Shown here piece after piece: positions 26,562-38,600 of a DNA stretch of 64,000 nucleotides (position 1 is the first letter of the stretch; each line of letters opens with the position of its first letter). Source of the stretch: Hypericum androsaemum. Taxonomy: Eukaryota; Streptophyta; Magnoliopsida; Malpighiales; Hypericaceae. The notes beneath the pieces are model-generated. The model worked only from the letters and a program-made list of their open reading frames with translations. It was not told the DNA's origin and did not search any database. The position numbers and the translations under genes are program-made. Location: assembly GCA_963995505.1 (NCBI GenBank), contig OZ023184.1, positions 18,536,228 to 18,600,227 of the forward strand, given 5' to 3'.

Positions 26562-26807
26562 GCAAACAAAAGTATTCAGCGGAAGTATATTGCATGGAAG
26601 CGTCCGATATGTACAACATCAGTGTTGCACTTTCTTTGTGCTTCTCGTACACAGCCCACGGAAGAGAACGAGAATCATAAAGAATGTGCAACATCAGTCT
26701 TGCACTTTCTTTGTGCTTCTCGAAATCTTCCGTGGGCTGTGTGTCTTCAGGGTTCCACATATCTGACACTTCCATGCAATATACTTCCGCGGAACCCTTT
26801 TGTTTGC
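26562..26807. repeat. Compound fold-back (inverted repeat), possible small-RNA precursor
   Basis: Outer arms 26562-26612 and 26757-26807 pair with few mismatches, including 22 perfectly paired positions (26579-26600 with 26769-26790). Inner arms 26649-26664 and 26727-26742 pair perfectly over 16 bp (ACACAGCCCACGGAAG and complement). A 34-bp block occurs twice directly (26614-26647, 26689-26722; one difference), and an inverted partial copy (26669-26690) lies between the copies. The order is A-B-C-B'-B-C'-A'. Both arms translate to the same peptide, AEVYCME[AV]SDM, on opposite strands, which suggests an inverted duplication of coding sequence. No known microRNA was recognised. Confidence 0.75.
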
Positions 26808-27359
26808 TTTCCAGCCATTTACAAAGGCAAACAATCAATTAAACAACGTCAAAAATAACCAACACAAGCATACATACAACCTAAACACAGCAGAAACCAA
26901 CACACAAAAAAGCAAGCAACCACCACCAACCTCATCTCCATCTACCTCCTAGTGCCCACATATACATAGCACTCCCTAATCTCAGACAAAAGCATACATA
27001 CGACCTTAAAAAAGCAGAAATAACCCATTGACCTCTTCTATTGGTGGGGTTAGAAGTCACTTACCACTATACGACCTAACACAGCTTCACGTGACCTGTC
27101 GTTGAGGTTCTATTCAGGTGATTAAATAGCAACATCTTATTTTTATTTCTTTTTTTTTAATAAGCACAGCAATTATTTTGGCCAATTTGATGCTACCACT
27201 TTAACCGTTATAAAGACAGGGGTAGCATCAAATGAGAGATAAGAACCGATCGTGTTTTTTATAATATAAATAGATAAAAAGAATGTTATTTTCTTTGTGC
27301 TATTTATTGGTTTTTTTAGACCACACGGTAGTATTTAACATTGTTAGTTTTCTATGATC

Positions 27360-27470
27360 CAAACACCAAAGGACATTTAGCCTAGCAGTACAAAGATTCT
27401 ACTATTTCTAGGAAGTCCAAGGTTCAAACCCTAGCGTGGTATAAAAAATTTACCTTTTAAAAAAAAACCC
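27360..27470 (+). mobile_element. Possible SINE
   Basis: An A-box-like TTAGCCTAGCAGT (27379-27391) is followed by GGTTCAAACCC (27420-27431), a B-box match, and an A-rich end TTTTAAAAAAAAACCC. The stretch has no counterpart in segmental copy A. Confidence 0.4.
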
Positions 27471-27549
27471 ATCTTGATTTTTTTGTTAGTTAAGTTAGAA
27501 AATTTTTTAGAAGTAATAAATTATGCAATTTTTTTCGGATTAAAATTCA

Positions 27550-27863
27550 GGCAGGTTGACCTAAACCTCATTATTTTTTGACGATATTTGGCTTTGTTCC
27601 CTTTCTAGGTAGAGTTTTTTCATTTTCGCAAGGACAAGAGAGTTATCCACTAACCCTGAAAATGATGTAGGATCCGTTATCATCATATTCACCAAACGTT
27701 CGTACTTATAAATTTAGGCTGGTTGACCTAAACCCCATGACTTTTTGATGATATTTGACTTTGTTCCTCTTTTAAGTAAGGTTTTTCCATTTTTGCAAGA
27801 AGTATAGTTGATCTACTAATCTTGAAAATGACTAAGATCCCTTATCATTATATCTACCAAATG
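27550..27863 (+). repeat. Two-copy tandem repeat, about 168-bp spacing
   Basis: Units 27550-27697 and 27718-27863 both start GGC(A/T)GGTTGACCTAAACC. Both contain GAGTTTTTTCATTT- or GGTTTTTCCATTT-type cores and end ATC(A/T)ACCAAA(C/T)G. A shorter relative is inserted at 28958-29066. Confidence 0.7.
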
Positions 27864-28048
27864 TCGATAATTATGCAATTTATTAGTTACCTGAAGATGG
27901 AAAGTAACTCTCTATTAGTTGTTGGCCCCAACGGATGCGAAAGGGTAAAAAAACCAAAAAATTAATGGCGTTATCAGACCTTCCATATAAGGCGGGACAG
28001 AGTTAAGGAAAAGTAAATAATACAACTATACCGATACGTAGAAGACCC

Positions 28049-28358
28049 ATAGTTTTAAAAAATATGGTTCAACCGGTCGGATCGTAAATTGGGTTATTTT
28101 TGGGATAAAATGGCCTTCGATCAGACTGCCTAAAATTAGGTCTGACCAGATTTTATCCAAACCAGCAAAAAGAATTAAACAAAAAAATCAATTTCTAAAA
28201 TATAAATTTTGAAACCTATATTTCGACTATTTAGTCTACATATTATTCAAAAAATATTGAATAATTAATTAAAAATATGTGGTCCGACCGGTCGAACCAA
28301 TCGGGCCAAAAAGGGACAAAATCTAACCCGTACTAAAACCCGTACTTTAAAACAATGA
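28049..28358. mobile_element. hAT-like MITE inside copy B
   Basis: The ends ATAGTTTTAAA and TTTAAAACAAT are imperfect inverted repeats of the same type as the MITE at 15871-16339, with GGTCGGACC/GGTCCGACC sequence inside. The flanks GAAGACCC and GTAGACCC are an 8-bp near-duplication. The equivalent site in copy A (about 17237) is empty. Confidence 0.65.
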
Positions 28359-28957
28359 GTAGACCCACCAGACGAAGGTCGCAGGAAGGTCGCGGAAACT
28401 GCAAAAATGGTCTAAATCCTATCTATATTCAAGTGCTATAGATGAACATGGGGGGGCAAGCAAATTAGCAAGGAGCCCGAGAAGAAGTAATGTATTGGCT
28501 GAAGTGCAGTAGTCCAAATCTCTTCTAACATGATGTCGGAGTAAGTAAGTTGATTTGTATTCATTGTTGTTCTCGTAAAAAACATTCCACCAGTAGATAA
28601 AATTTGTTTGAGCAACACGTTGGGTTGGATAAGATTCGAACTATTTCTCGTAATTTTAATCGTGTTTGTCCTGTCCTAATGATTGATCATCTTGTCTCCT
28701 TGCAACTTTGCTCCATCGCATCATCAAACCATACAATTTAGCTCAAACCCAGGCAAAATCCAGAGCTTTGCCCCCCTTTGGATGGATAGATATTAGCAGA
28801 ATTCACATGTCACAGTTTCACACTTCCCCAGGTAGTAAAAAGTTCCTCTTTCTTTTTTTTTGAAGAACTGGGAGACACTAATTGTAACGTAATAGGATAT
28901 GGGTACCCAGAAGCGAAAAACTGCGACTTTGCGGCTATAGACCCATAAAGATTGCAA

Positions 28958-29066
28958 ATTTTATTTTGCTAAGGAAAAAATTTAGGCGGGTCAGACCCAA
29001 ATAGAGTTTTTTACTTCTGAGAAACGGGGTAGGATTCGTTGTCATTCTACCTATCAAGTGTTGGGT
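28958..29066 (-). mobile_element. Short insertion in the KUP12-like leader, 13-bp target duplication
   Basis: The 109-bp stretch is bounded by identical 13-mers ATAAAGATTGCAA at 28945-28957 and 29067-29079. On the minus strand it ends in the A-rich GCAAAATAAAAT next to the target repeat, as a SINE or truncated LINE would. Its core is related to the tandem repeat at 27550-27863. It lies 60 bp before the start codon. Confidence 0.65.
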
Positions 29067-29125
29067 ATAAAGATTGCAACTTTGTGAAGTTGGGGGAACT
29101 GGGGTGGTGGAGGGATAGTGGGAAA

Positions 29126-32100
29126 ATGGAGGGAGGAGATAGGATTGAAGAGGGCAGCAGTGTGAGGTTTGGAGGGAGCTCAAGCAATGGAGGTGGTGGG
29201 AGGAGAGGAGGGAGGAGGGAGTCAAGGTGGGTGGATGGGAATGAGGTGGACTCAGAGTCATCACCCCCGTGGTCTGTACTTGATGCTGAGGAGAATGATG
29301 TTTGGGGAAGAGAAGGGTATGGTTCTATGAGGAGGAGGCTGGTGAAGAAGGTCAAGAGGGCTGATTCCTTTGATGTTGAAGCTATGGAGATTGCTGGTGC
29401 CCATCATCATGGCTCAAAGGTAAAAAGCTTTTTCTTTCACATGGTTGCAATTGGTTTTGCGTGATTTTGTTCGAATTGTTTGTCCGATTAGTTTGCTTGC
29501 TGGATGGTTGTTGTGATGTTAATCTACCCATGGCAAGCTTGACTTGAGAAGCACCCACAAAGAAGAGCCTTAAGGGTGAACTATTGTAAGGCATTTGGCC
29601 ATTTTTTTGTGTTGCCTTCGAATTTTTAGAATCAAGAATTTCTTAGGTTTTTTTTGTGCTGGTTGCTGATAGGGAGTTTTAGTTGTGTTGTTGTAATTTG
29701 TAGTCAGTGGAGCATCAAATTCCCTGCTGATAAGCTCCCTTTGATAAGCAGTAGCCCGCGAGTCGGTTTGTTGAAAGAAAAAAAGGAAGAGTTACTGATA
29801 TCATAGAAAGCGAGGAGACTCAAATGACTTGTAGAAAGTGCATACTCGAGCCAGCGATACTGTCTATCAGCAGCAACTGTGATGATAGATCACATTCTCT
29901 TGGGATGGTGCCTGTAACCATTAGAATGGTTGCATTGGAGAAATGGAATTGGCAGAAGGAAGGTGTCTAGTTAGAATCATGAGTTGCATTGAACAGTTTT
30001 GATTTGATGATGTGTCTTTAGGTAGCATATTGGCAACAATTACATGCTTCTGTACTAGTATTTGACTGCTGGCTGGAGATTAGAGCATGACTGTTTCCTG
30101 GAAAATGGTACAACCAGAACACTATTCACATTCTCTGGATTTAGTTGTGAAAGCCAATGTTATTTTATGATGTTATAGCAATCAGGATGTTCTGTTGGTA
30201 CCAAGAAATAACGTCTTCGTACATCAGGATCTCTCGATTGGACGTACTCTTATGATGGCCTTCCAAACGCTAGGAGTGGTATACGGTGATTTAGGCACAA
30301 GCCCTTTGTATGTCTTTTCAGATGTGTTCAGCAAGGTATCCATTGATTCAGAAGTTGATGTCTTGGGAGCTTTATCAGTTGTTATGTACACAATTGCTCT
30401 CCTCCCCTTGGCGAAGTACGTTTTCGTAGTGCTGAAAGCAAATGACAATGGAGAAGGTAACAAAACCGTCACCGGTTATGGTTATTTTTCCTCATCTATC
30501 TTGTAAACCACAAATGTTGCTGATAGATTATTATTATGATTGTAGGAGGAACATTTGCTCTGTACTCCCTGATTTGCAGATACGCCAACGTCAGTAAGCT
30601 GCCAAACCGCCAGCAAGCTGATGAACAAATCTCTAGCTTTAGGCTAAAATTGCCTACTCCAGAGCTAGAAAGGGCTTTAAATGTTAAAGAGGCTCTGGAA
30701 AGGAGATCATCCTTGAAAACACTTCTCTTGATCTTGGTTTTGATGGGTACTTCCATGATTATAGGAGATGGTATCCTTACCCCGGCTATCTCAGGTATGC
30801 AAGTGCAAAATCCTCGATTATCTTACCGTGATATCATAACATGAACTTTCAGAGACCAAATACTGGAAAGCGTTCTAATTGCTGTTATGTCGTGTCTTCA
30901 TTGCAGTAATGTCTGCTGTAAGTGGTCTACGGGGTCAAATACCAGGATTTGGTACAAGTAGGCATCTTCATTTTCATTTATGTGGTCAACCTGACTAATC
31001 TTATTGGAAAAATGTATATTAATCTTATTGAACTGGGTTGCAGATGCTGTTGTGGCTGTTTCGATCGTGATACTTCTCGGGTTATTCAGCATACAGAGAT
31101 TCGGATCAGGGAAAGTCGGTTTCCTGTTCGCTCCGATACTTGCTTTGTGGTTCTTCTCTTTAGGTTACATTGGTGTTTACAATCTAGTGAAGCATGATAT
31201 CAGTGTTCTGCGGGCGTTTAATCCAGTCTATATCTACTTATTTTTCAAGAAGAATTCTCTTGATGCATGGTCGGCTCTTGGTGGTTGTGTTTTGTGCATT
31301 ACAGGTACCCCTTAAGATTGACATTAAGCTCTGCATTCGATATAATGCTTGGTTTTGTTAGGAGTTCCATTCGGATGATGCTTCTTTTTTCGTTGCAGGA
31401 GTGGAAGCTATGTTTGCAGACTTGGGCCATTTCTCCGTTGCAGCTATTCAGGTTATTTGACTTGATCTTCAACTCTTTATTTTCTTGGAAGACAAGAATG
31501 CATTCCCTTAATTTACGAAAATTCGCTGTTTTCTGCAGATTGCTTTCTCGTCTGTGGTTTTTCCCTGTCTTTTGTTGGCTTACATGGGCCAGGCTTCATA
31601 TTTGATGAAGCACCCAAATTCTGCAGATAGAATATTCTACGATTCCGTACCAGGTATCTCTCAACTTTTAGATTAGTAAGTCTATCTATCGACCACCAGG
31701 TCGATTTGACTCTGCTGTTCTGATTCTTGCAAATCCGCAGAGACTTTGTTCTGGCCAGTCTTCATTCTTGCCACCATAGCTGCTATGATCGCAAGCCAAG
31801 CGATGATATCTGCTACGTTTTCATGTGTTAAGCAGTCCATGGCCCTTGGATGCTTCCCAAGGTTGAAGATAGTTCACACCTCGAAGAGGCAGATGGGGCA
31901 GATATACATTCCGGTGATCAATTACTTCCTAATGGTCATGTGCATAGTCGTAGTTGCCATCTTTCGGAGTACGACAGATATTGCCAACGCCTATGGTTAA
32001 GTATCCCGTTTCCTCGTCTGCTTGAGCTTCTTTGCTGGTTGCAATAAGAACTTGTTTGATGTGTAGACTTGCTGAAATGACTGTTTCTGATGCACGCGCC

Positions 32101-33184
32101 ACTGATCTAGTCGTTCGAATCATTTCTTGCAGGCATAGCAGAAGTTGGAGTTATGATAGTTACTACGACGTTAGTAATGCTAGTAATGGTCTTAATCTGG
32201 CAGAAAAACTTGTTCCTGGCTTTATGTTTTCTGCTCGTGTTTGGTACAATAGAGCTCATCTACATGTCTGCGGTTCTTTCAAAGTTCAAGCAAGGCGGTT
32301 GGCTTCCTCTTGTCTTCGCCGCGTTCTTTCTCTTTGTGATGTACACATGGAACTACGGGAGCATGCTGAAGTACCAAAGTGAGGTCAGAGAGAAACTTTC
32401 CATGGACTTTATGCTGGAACTTGGCTCCACATTGGGGACCGTGAGAGTTCCAGGCATTGGATTGATGTACAATGAACTCGTGCAAGGGGTTCCATCGATA
32501 CTCGGGCAGTTCCTATTGAGCCTCCCAGCAATTCAGTCTACCATAGTGTTCGTCTGCATCAAGTATGTCCCGGTCCCTGTCGTCCCTCAAGAGGAAAGGT
32601 TTCTTTTCCGAAGAATCTGCCCCAAGGATTACCATATGTTCCGCTGCATTGCTCGATATGGTTACAAGGATGTCAGGAAGGAAGACCACCATGCGTTCGA
32701 GCAACTTCTCGGAGAGAGCCTCGAGAAGTTTCTACACAGAGAGGCTCAAGATCTGGCCTTGGAGAGGGATCTCAATGGTTTGGACTCGGATAGTCCTTCA
32801 GCAAGGTCAAGAGATTCCGGAGGTACGTTTGACGGCAAACTTGACGATCTTAATATGCCGTTGATGCACGACCAGAGATGGGACGATACTGGAACTTCTG
32901 CTTCGGAAGACGCTCCATCAATGTTGCAATCGAGCTTCATGCCACCAGGTGAAGATCCGAGCTTGGAGTACGAGCTTTCTGCTCTTCGTGAAGCCATGGA
33001 TTCAGGGTTTACGTACTTAATGGCCGATGGCGACGTGAGAGCCAAGAAAAACTCCATTTTTCTCAAGAAGCTGATTATTAACTACTTTTATGCATTCTTG
33101 AGGAGGAATTGCAGGGGAGGTGCTGCTACTCTGAGAGCACCTCACATGAACATCCTGGAGGTTGGCATGACATACATGGCCTGA
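29126..33184 (+). CDS. KUP12: KUP/HAK/KT potassium transporter, KUP12-like (9 coding exons)
   Basis: This is a proton-coupled potassium uptake carrier with about 12 membrane helices. Coding exons: 29126-29419, 30186-30456, 30546-30794, 30907-30957, 31044-31304, 31399-31451, 31539-31653, 31741-31995 and 32133-33184. They total 2601 nt, or 866 residues, all GT-AG. The cytosolic N terminus has [12 protein letters not shown] and [15 protein letters not shown], as in Arabidopsis KUP12, which fixes the start. The family motif [15 protein letters not shown] is near residue 125. [38 protein letters not shown] and [11 protein letters not shown] follow in order. The C terminus ends [13 protein letters not shown]. 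Exon 4 could also end at 30947, but the 30957 donor gives GFGTNAVV, which fits the family better. At one place the usual [10 protein letters not shown] is [10 protein letters not shown]. Confidence 0.96.
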
Positions 33185-33351
33185 TTCGTTTATTCGTTGA
33201 AATCGACTGCTACATTCAGCTCGAGCCTTTTCCAGTGTATGTTCGAGCTTGTTTCTCAGTATCTAGTTGCAGTTGTTTCTCCCATACCGGTATATCTTCT
33301 CATAATGATGCATTAACAGGCACCTGCAATGCCTTACTGTCAATATACAGC

Positions 33352-33403
33352 GCTCGTTACGAGCAGCGCGAACCCGATACACGCCTGAGAAAGCGTGTAT
33401 CGG
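33352..33403 (+). promoter_or_regulatory. Paired hairpins in the KUP12-like 3' region
   Basis: Two stem-loops lie side by side 170 bp after the stop. The first has a 5-bp stem GCTCG with a 3-base loop. The second has a perfect 11-bp stem CCGATACACGC (33374-33384) closed by an 8-base loop. They are GC-rich within AT-rich DNA. A role in 3' end formation or mRNA stability is only a guess. Confidence 0.4.
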
Positions 33404-35254
33404 AGGCGTGCCACACCGGTTAGGTTCATCAGATGTGCCATTAGACGAGTAGTTGAGCTAGTATGTGCAGATTTCAGCACTAATTTCGAACCTTCTGTTT
33501 GAAGTTCACTGGTCACGGGCCAGGGCTTTTCAGGCCCATGTAACGACCCAGTAATACACGTGGGCCTTCCACAATTTAGTACCCAATATAGAACCAAACA
33601 GATTATCGTCCCGGAGATCCGGGTTTGTGATCGGAGTTTGTGTGGAAGTGGTAAGAGAATTTTAGAAATGTTGAGTTTAAATTTTACGAATGAAAAAAAA
33701 TTATTGAATGAGTGAATCTTAAATAGGATACGACAGTATTTGAATCCGAATTCTAGAGGTTAAAAAATTAAATACCATGAATATATCATTTTTTTTTTCG
33801 GGAAAAGACTATTTGGAGGGAGAAATTAATTGTGGCATGGAAGATACTCTCGTTTATTATCAATTTCCAATTAGAAATTCGTATGGAGGATAATTGGGAA
33901 GCTCCCAATGTGTGGAATAGGGTTCAGATATTAACCATAGAGTATTATTTTTTTGACATGAACTATAGAGTATTATTAATTGTAGGACCGACTTATTAAA
34001 AATGGTTCCACTGCAATTGAATTATTAGCTTGTCTTTTATGCTTCCCTCAATTATCTAGACGAACTTCCCCGGAAATGCATTTGTTATTTTTATTGTCAT
34101 GAAAGCTTTGTTTTAATTTTATCCCGTTCGAAACTATTTTAGTTCAATGTTATTCGTATACAAGTGTAAATTTTACGCTCAAATAAATATGAAGTTTTAT
34201 TTTGGCACACGTAACCGGTGTCGATTTTATGTGCAAGAGGGAAGATTTTTTTATAAAGTAAGAAAGAGAATTGGACCCTGAAACGGAATCAGCCAGGGAA
34301 TGGACATGGAGTTTTTTTTTTGAAAATGGATATTGGAGTTTCTTTGCAATAAAAAGGTTCAAAACGACAAATTGCTTGCATCACTAGGAGGGGACCGGTC
34401 GTTTGGAGGGGTCCAACTCCCAATCTACTCTACCACGTGTCATGGACTTTCCTCGCAATCCACAAAATTTTGTGGATATTGCCATTTTTTCAACTTTTTT
34501 TCGTTAAAAAGAATGGGAATGGTGATACATGACTGAGATTTTCTCCCCTAATTTTTATTTAAAAAATCAGTTAATTATATATTATCATGGTTAAAAGAAA
34601 CCACCATAAAATTATTCCATAATACCTTCCAAAAAAAATTATTACGTAAAGTCGACCAGTGATCAATTCAATTTTTAGGTCTTGATAGCGACCAAAAGGG
34701 CAACGTCACTCGTCCCTGTTATAGGTTAGGTAAATAATCCAGACTGGCTTACTTATAAAATATATTATTAATTAATTATACTTCTTGTCACATCGAAGAT
34801 AATTTTCTTCTCGTTTATATTAATTGTTCGTCTCTCCAAATAGTATACGGATACTTGGTCCATGGAAACATCTCTCAATTATGGATCATAAATTAAGTGA
34901 ATCTAGTAGAAATCCAAACAAGGTGAACATTTTGTCTACCTCGTGTTCCATTCACCCCCTCTAAATTTTCTTATCAATCGAGATTCATATAAATTTTAGT
35001 ATAAAAAATACTTTTGACTGAATACGAAGTACTATTGTGGTTTTGTTTCAACGTCGAAAAAAATGGGAATTAAAAAGTTTATATTTTTTCTCGCACTAAT
35101 GACACGATGGTTCTAACTCATAGAGACTCTTTGTTTTTTCTGGTTATAATTTTCACATCTAACCAAAAATTTAAGAAAATAGGTAGATATATTTTTCACA
35201 CTTATTAAAAAAAAATCTTGCAGCTAGCAATGTGATACTCTAGGTCATACGAGA
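33404..35254. other. AT-rich intergenic DNA
   Basis: After about 33600 no gene, terminal repeat or tail is recognised. The region runs into the target duplication of copia element 2. Confidence 0.5.
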
Positions 35255-35259
35255 TCAAC

Positions 35260-35599
35260 TGTAAACTGAACAACTCAATTCTATCTTTAATCAAAGTATT
35301 ACAACTGGTTATATACAGGCCTATAACATCTAGGTAATAGTCTCAACATTAATTACATATTGGCTGAAGTCGAGGAGCAACGACTGGAAGCAGTTGTGAG
35401 GAGGCGAAGAGTTGCAGACAGAGGTGATAGACTCGAGAGAATTAGAGTCCCATTGCAGCAGAATAATTACACGGTAGTTGGACAATCATTAGGTCATGAG
35501 CAATCAAAGATTGCAGACATGAACATCTGCAGTATTCTGAGCAGCTTCAATACAACTGTAGGTGTCTGCAGCAACTCCATGGAGGACCATCCTTCAACA
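35260..35599 (-). repeat. 3' LTR of copia element 2
   Basis: This 340-bp repeat is identical to 40055-40394 except for one substitution. Confidence 0.97.
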
Positions 35600-35606
35600 C
35601 TCCCCC

Positions 35607-38600
35607 TCAAGTTGGGGAGTATATATCACATACACCCAACTTGACCAAATGATGATCAAATAGGTGACTCCCAACAGATTTAATAAAGATGTCAGCTGTC
35701 TGTTCTGAGCTTTTAACATATGGAGTGCGAATGGTACCTTCTTGAACTTTGTCACGAACATAATGACAGTCAATTTTAATGTGCTTTGTGCGTTCATGGA
35801 ACATTGGATTGGATGCTATGTGAATTGCAGACATATTGTCACAATAGAGATCAATTGGTAATGGAACCTGAATCTTCAATTTGCCGAGTAGATTTTTGAC
35901 CCAGGTTATCTCACTTGAAGTCTTAGCCATGGCACGATATTCAGACTCAGCACTTGATAGTGAGACCACGTCTTGTTTCTTTGACCGCCATATAACTGGA
36001 TTGCCTCCCACAAAAATACAATAGCCAGAAGTGGATCTTCTATCATCTATGTTGCCTCCATAATCTGCATCAGCATAAGTGGAAACATTAAGATAATCAG
36101 ATTTCCTCATTAAGATGCCTCTCCCTGGAGTTCCTTTCAGGTATTGCAATATGCGATTCATGACAGCAACATGAGCAATACGAGGAGAGTGCATCACTTG
36201 ACTCAATAGACTTACAGCATAAGTTATATCAAGACGAGTTATAGTTAAGTAGATTAACTTTCCTACCATTCTCTGAAAACGTTCCACTTTATAGTATAAT
36301 TCTCCTTTTCGACTAGAAATCTTCAAGTTAGGCTCTACAGGAGTTTTAAAAGGTCTTGATTCAAGCTTCTTACAGTCCTTAAGTAAATCAAGAGTGTACT
36401 TTCGTTGATTAATAAACAATCCCTTGGATGAGTATGCAAATTCAACACCAAAAAAATACTTGAGTTTACCTAGATCTTTAATGTCAAATCGATTATGAAG
36501 TTCAGTTTTTAGTTGTGAAATTAACTTATCACAGCTGCCAGTAATGAGGATATCATCAACGTACACTAAAATAATGAGTTTACCTTGTTCTTTGCTGCAA
36601 ACAAATAGAGAATTATCAGTGTAACACTTCTTGAAACCCAAATTCAACAACTCACCACTTAACTTTGTGTACCAAGCACGGGGAGATTGCTTCAAGCCAT
36701 AGATGGCTTTGTGAAGCTTACAAACTTTACCTGATCCTTCTTGAGGATGACCGGGGGGAAGATTGAGGTACACTTTTTCTTCTAAATTCCCTTGTAAAAA
36801 TGCATTCTTGACATCCATATGTTCAAGGTTCCACCCTTTATTAATAGCAACAGCAATAAGAATTCTAATAGTATTCATTTTGGCAACCGGGGCAAAGGTC
36901 TCACCATAGTCAATACCAGGGGTTTGAGTGAACCCTTTTGCCACAAGTCTAGCCTTGAATCTTTCAACAGAACCATCACTTTTATGCTTTATTTTGTAGA
37001 TCCATTTGCAATCAACAGTTTTCTTGTTTGGAGGATGATTAACAAGAGACCAGGTTTTATTTTTATCTAGAGCTTGAAGCTCTTCTGCCATAGTTAATCT
37101 CCACACCTCATGTTTAATAGCATCAGAATATCCTTTTGGTTCTGTGAACTTATCAAGACAACTCAGATAACTTTTATAATTAGAGCTGATGTTATCATAC
37201 GTGAGGTGATCTTCTATTGGATAATGACCATAATATACCTTGTATTCTTTGAGTCTGCAACTTGGTTGCTTGACTCTTGAGGATCGTCTGAGATTTTGAT
37301 CAACTTGATCAGAATTGCTTTCACCATTATGTTGATGATCAATTCTATCAAGTTCTTGATCCATAGCAGTAACAGATGGATCAGTTGACATACCTGGGTA
37401 ATGGTCAATGTTGAGATTTTCTTGTTGACTTTCAGGGGATCCAGCTTGATTTTCAGGTTGTTCATCCAGATGCTCGAAAGAAGGATTTGGAGTTTGATTC
37501 AATTCTTGTACCTGCAAAATACTAGAACTTGGCATAGGGGTAAGATCAATAGATAAGTCAGTTAGCTCCCCCTGAGTCCTATCTTTGGGTTGATCTTCAA
37601 AGAAGGGAACATTTTCCAGGAATTCAACATCTCTAGATACAATCTTTTGTCTCAGGGAAGGTGAGTAGCACTTGTATCCTTTTTGCGTTGATGAGTAGCC
37701 AAGAAATATGCACTTGGTGGCCCGCTTATCAAGTTTGTCTCTTTTGTCAGCGGGAACATGAGCATAACAGATGCAACCAAATGTCCTGAGGTATGACAGA
37801 TTTGGTTTCCTTCCCAACACAATCTCTAGAGGTGATTTATTCTTCAAAATCTTGCACGACAGTCTATTTATTAGATGACATGCAGTTAGGACAGCATCAC
37901 TCCAGTAGATTTTCTTAACGTTCATCCTAAACATGATAGCTCGGGCAACATCAAGCAAATATCTATTTTTCCTCTCGGCAAGTCCGTTTTGTTGAGGCGT
38001 GTACGTGTAAGATGTTTGATGAATTATGCCTAGATTCTTTAAGTAATCTTTGAATTCTCCTAAGTACTCGGTATCATTGTCAGTACGAAGAAGTTTGATC
38101 TTGGCATTGAACTGTTTGCTAATCAAATTATTGAACTCTTTAAACACCTTAAACACGTCACTCTTTTGTCTAAGTAGGTAGATCCATGATGCTCTACTGT
38201 GATGGTCTATGAATGAAACAAAATAGAGAAAACCATCGTATAATTTTATTGGAGCACTCCAAACATCAGAATGAATCAACTGAAAATATTCATTATAAAC
38301 TGTCTCAGAATTGTTAAATGGAGTTCGACATTGCTTTGCATAAACACAACTTTCACAACTAGGTGGTCCCCTATCTAAGTCGGGAAACATTTTAAGCAAG
38401 ATAACTTCATTTGGGTGGCCTAGTTTATCATGCCATATTTGAGAAGATATGCAGTCCTTGTGAGAAGCAAGAGCATAGGGACTGTGATTGATGAGGTAGA
38501 GTCCATTGATTAGCTTCCCTTCACCAATCATCTTCTGAGTTTTGCAATCCTGAAATTTTACAGAATTGGCTGAGAATATTGCAACACAATCTAGTTGCTG

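Larger units (their letters stand above)
27028..28790 (+). repeat. Segmental duplication, copy B (upstream of KUP12-like gene)
   Basis: This block is the direct partner of 16447-17673. Relative to copy A it has gained a possible SINE at about 27360-27465, a tandem repeat at 27550-27863 and a MITE at 28049-28358. It lacks the 195-bp SINE of copy A. It ends about 335 bp before the KUP12-like start codon. Confidence 0.8.

Noticed and set aside
29047..29355. Proline/serine-rich minus-strand frame
   Set aside because: It is antisense to the acidic, glycine-rich first exon of the KUP12-like gene.
30195..30506. Separate short KUP gene starting at 30195
   Set aside because: It is exon 2 read through its donor at 30457; the upstream exon at 29126 joins it in frame.
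32153..32382. Overlapping plus-strand frame at 32032-32382 as a separate gene
   Set aside because: It is an alternative frame over exon 9 of the KUP12-like gene and its intron.
35360..35644. 94-codon frame that recurs at 40155-40454
   Set aside because: It is the LTR sequence of copia element 2 read on the opposite strand from its genes.
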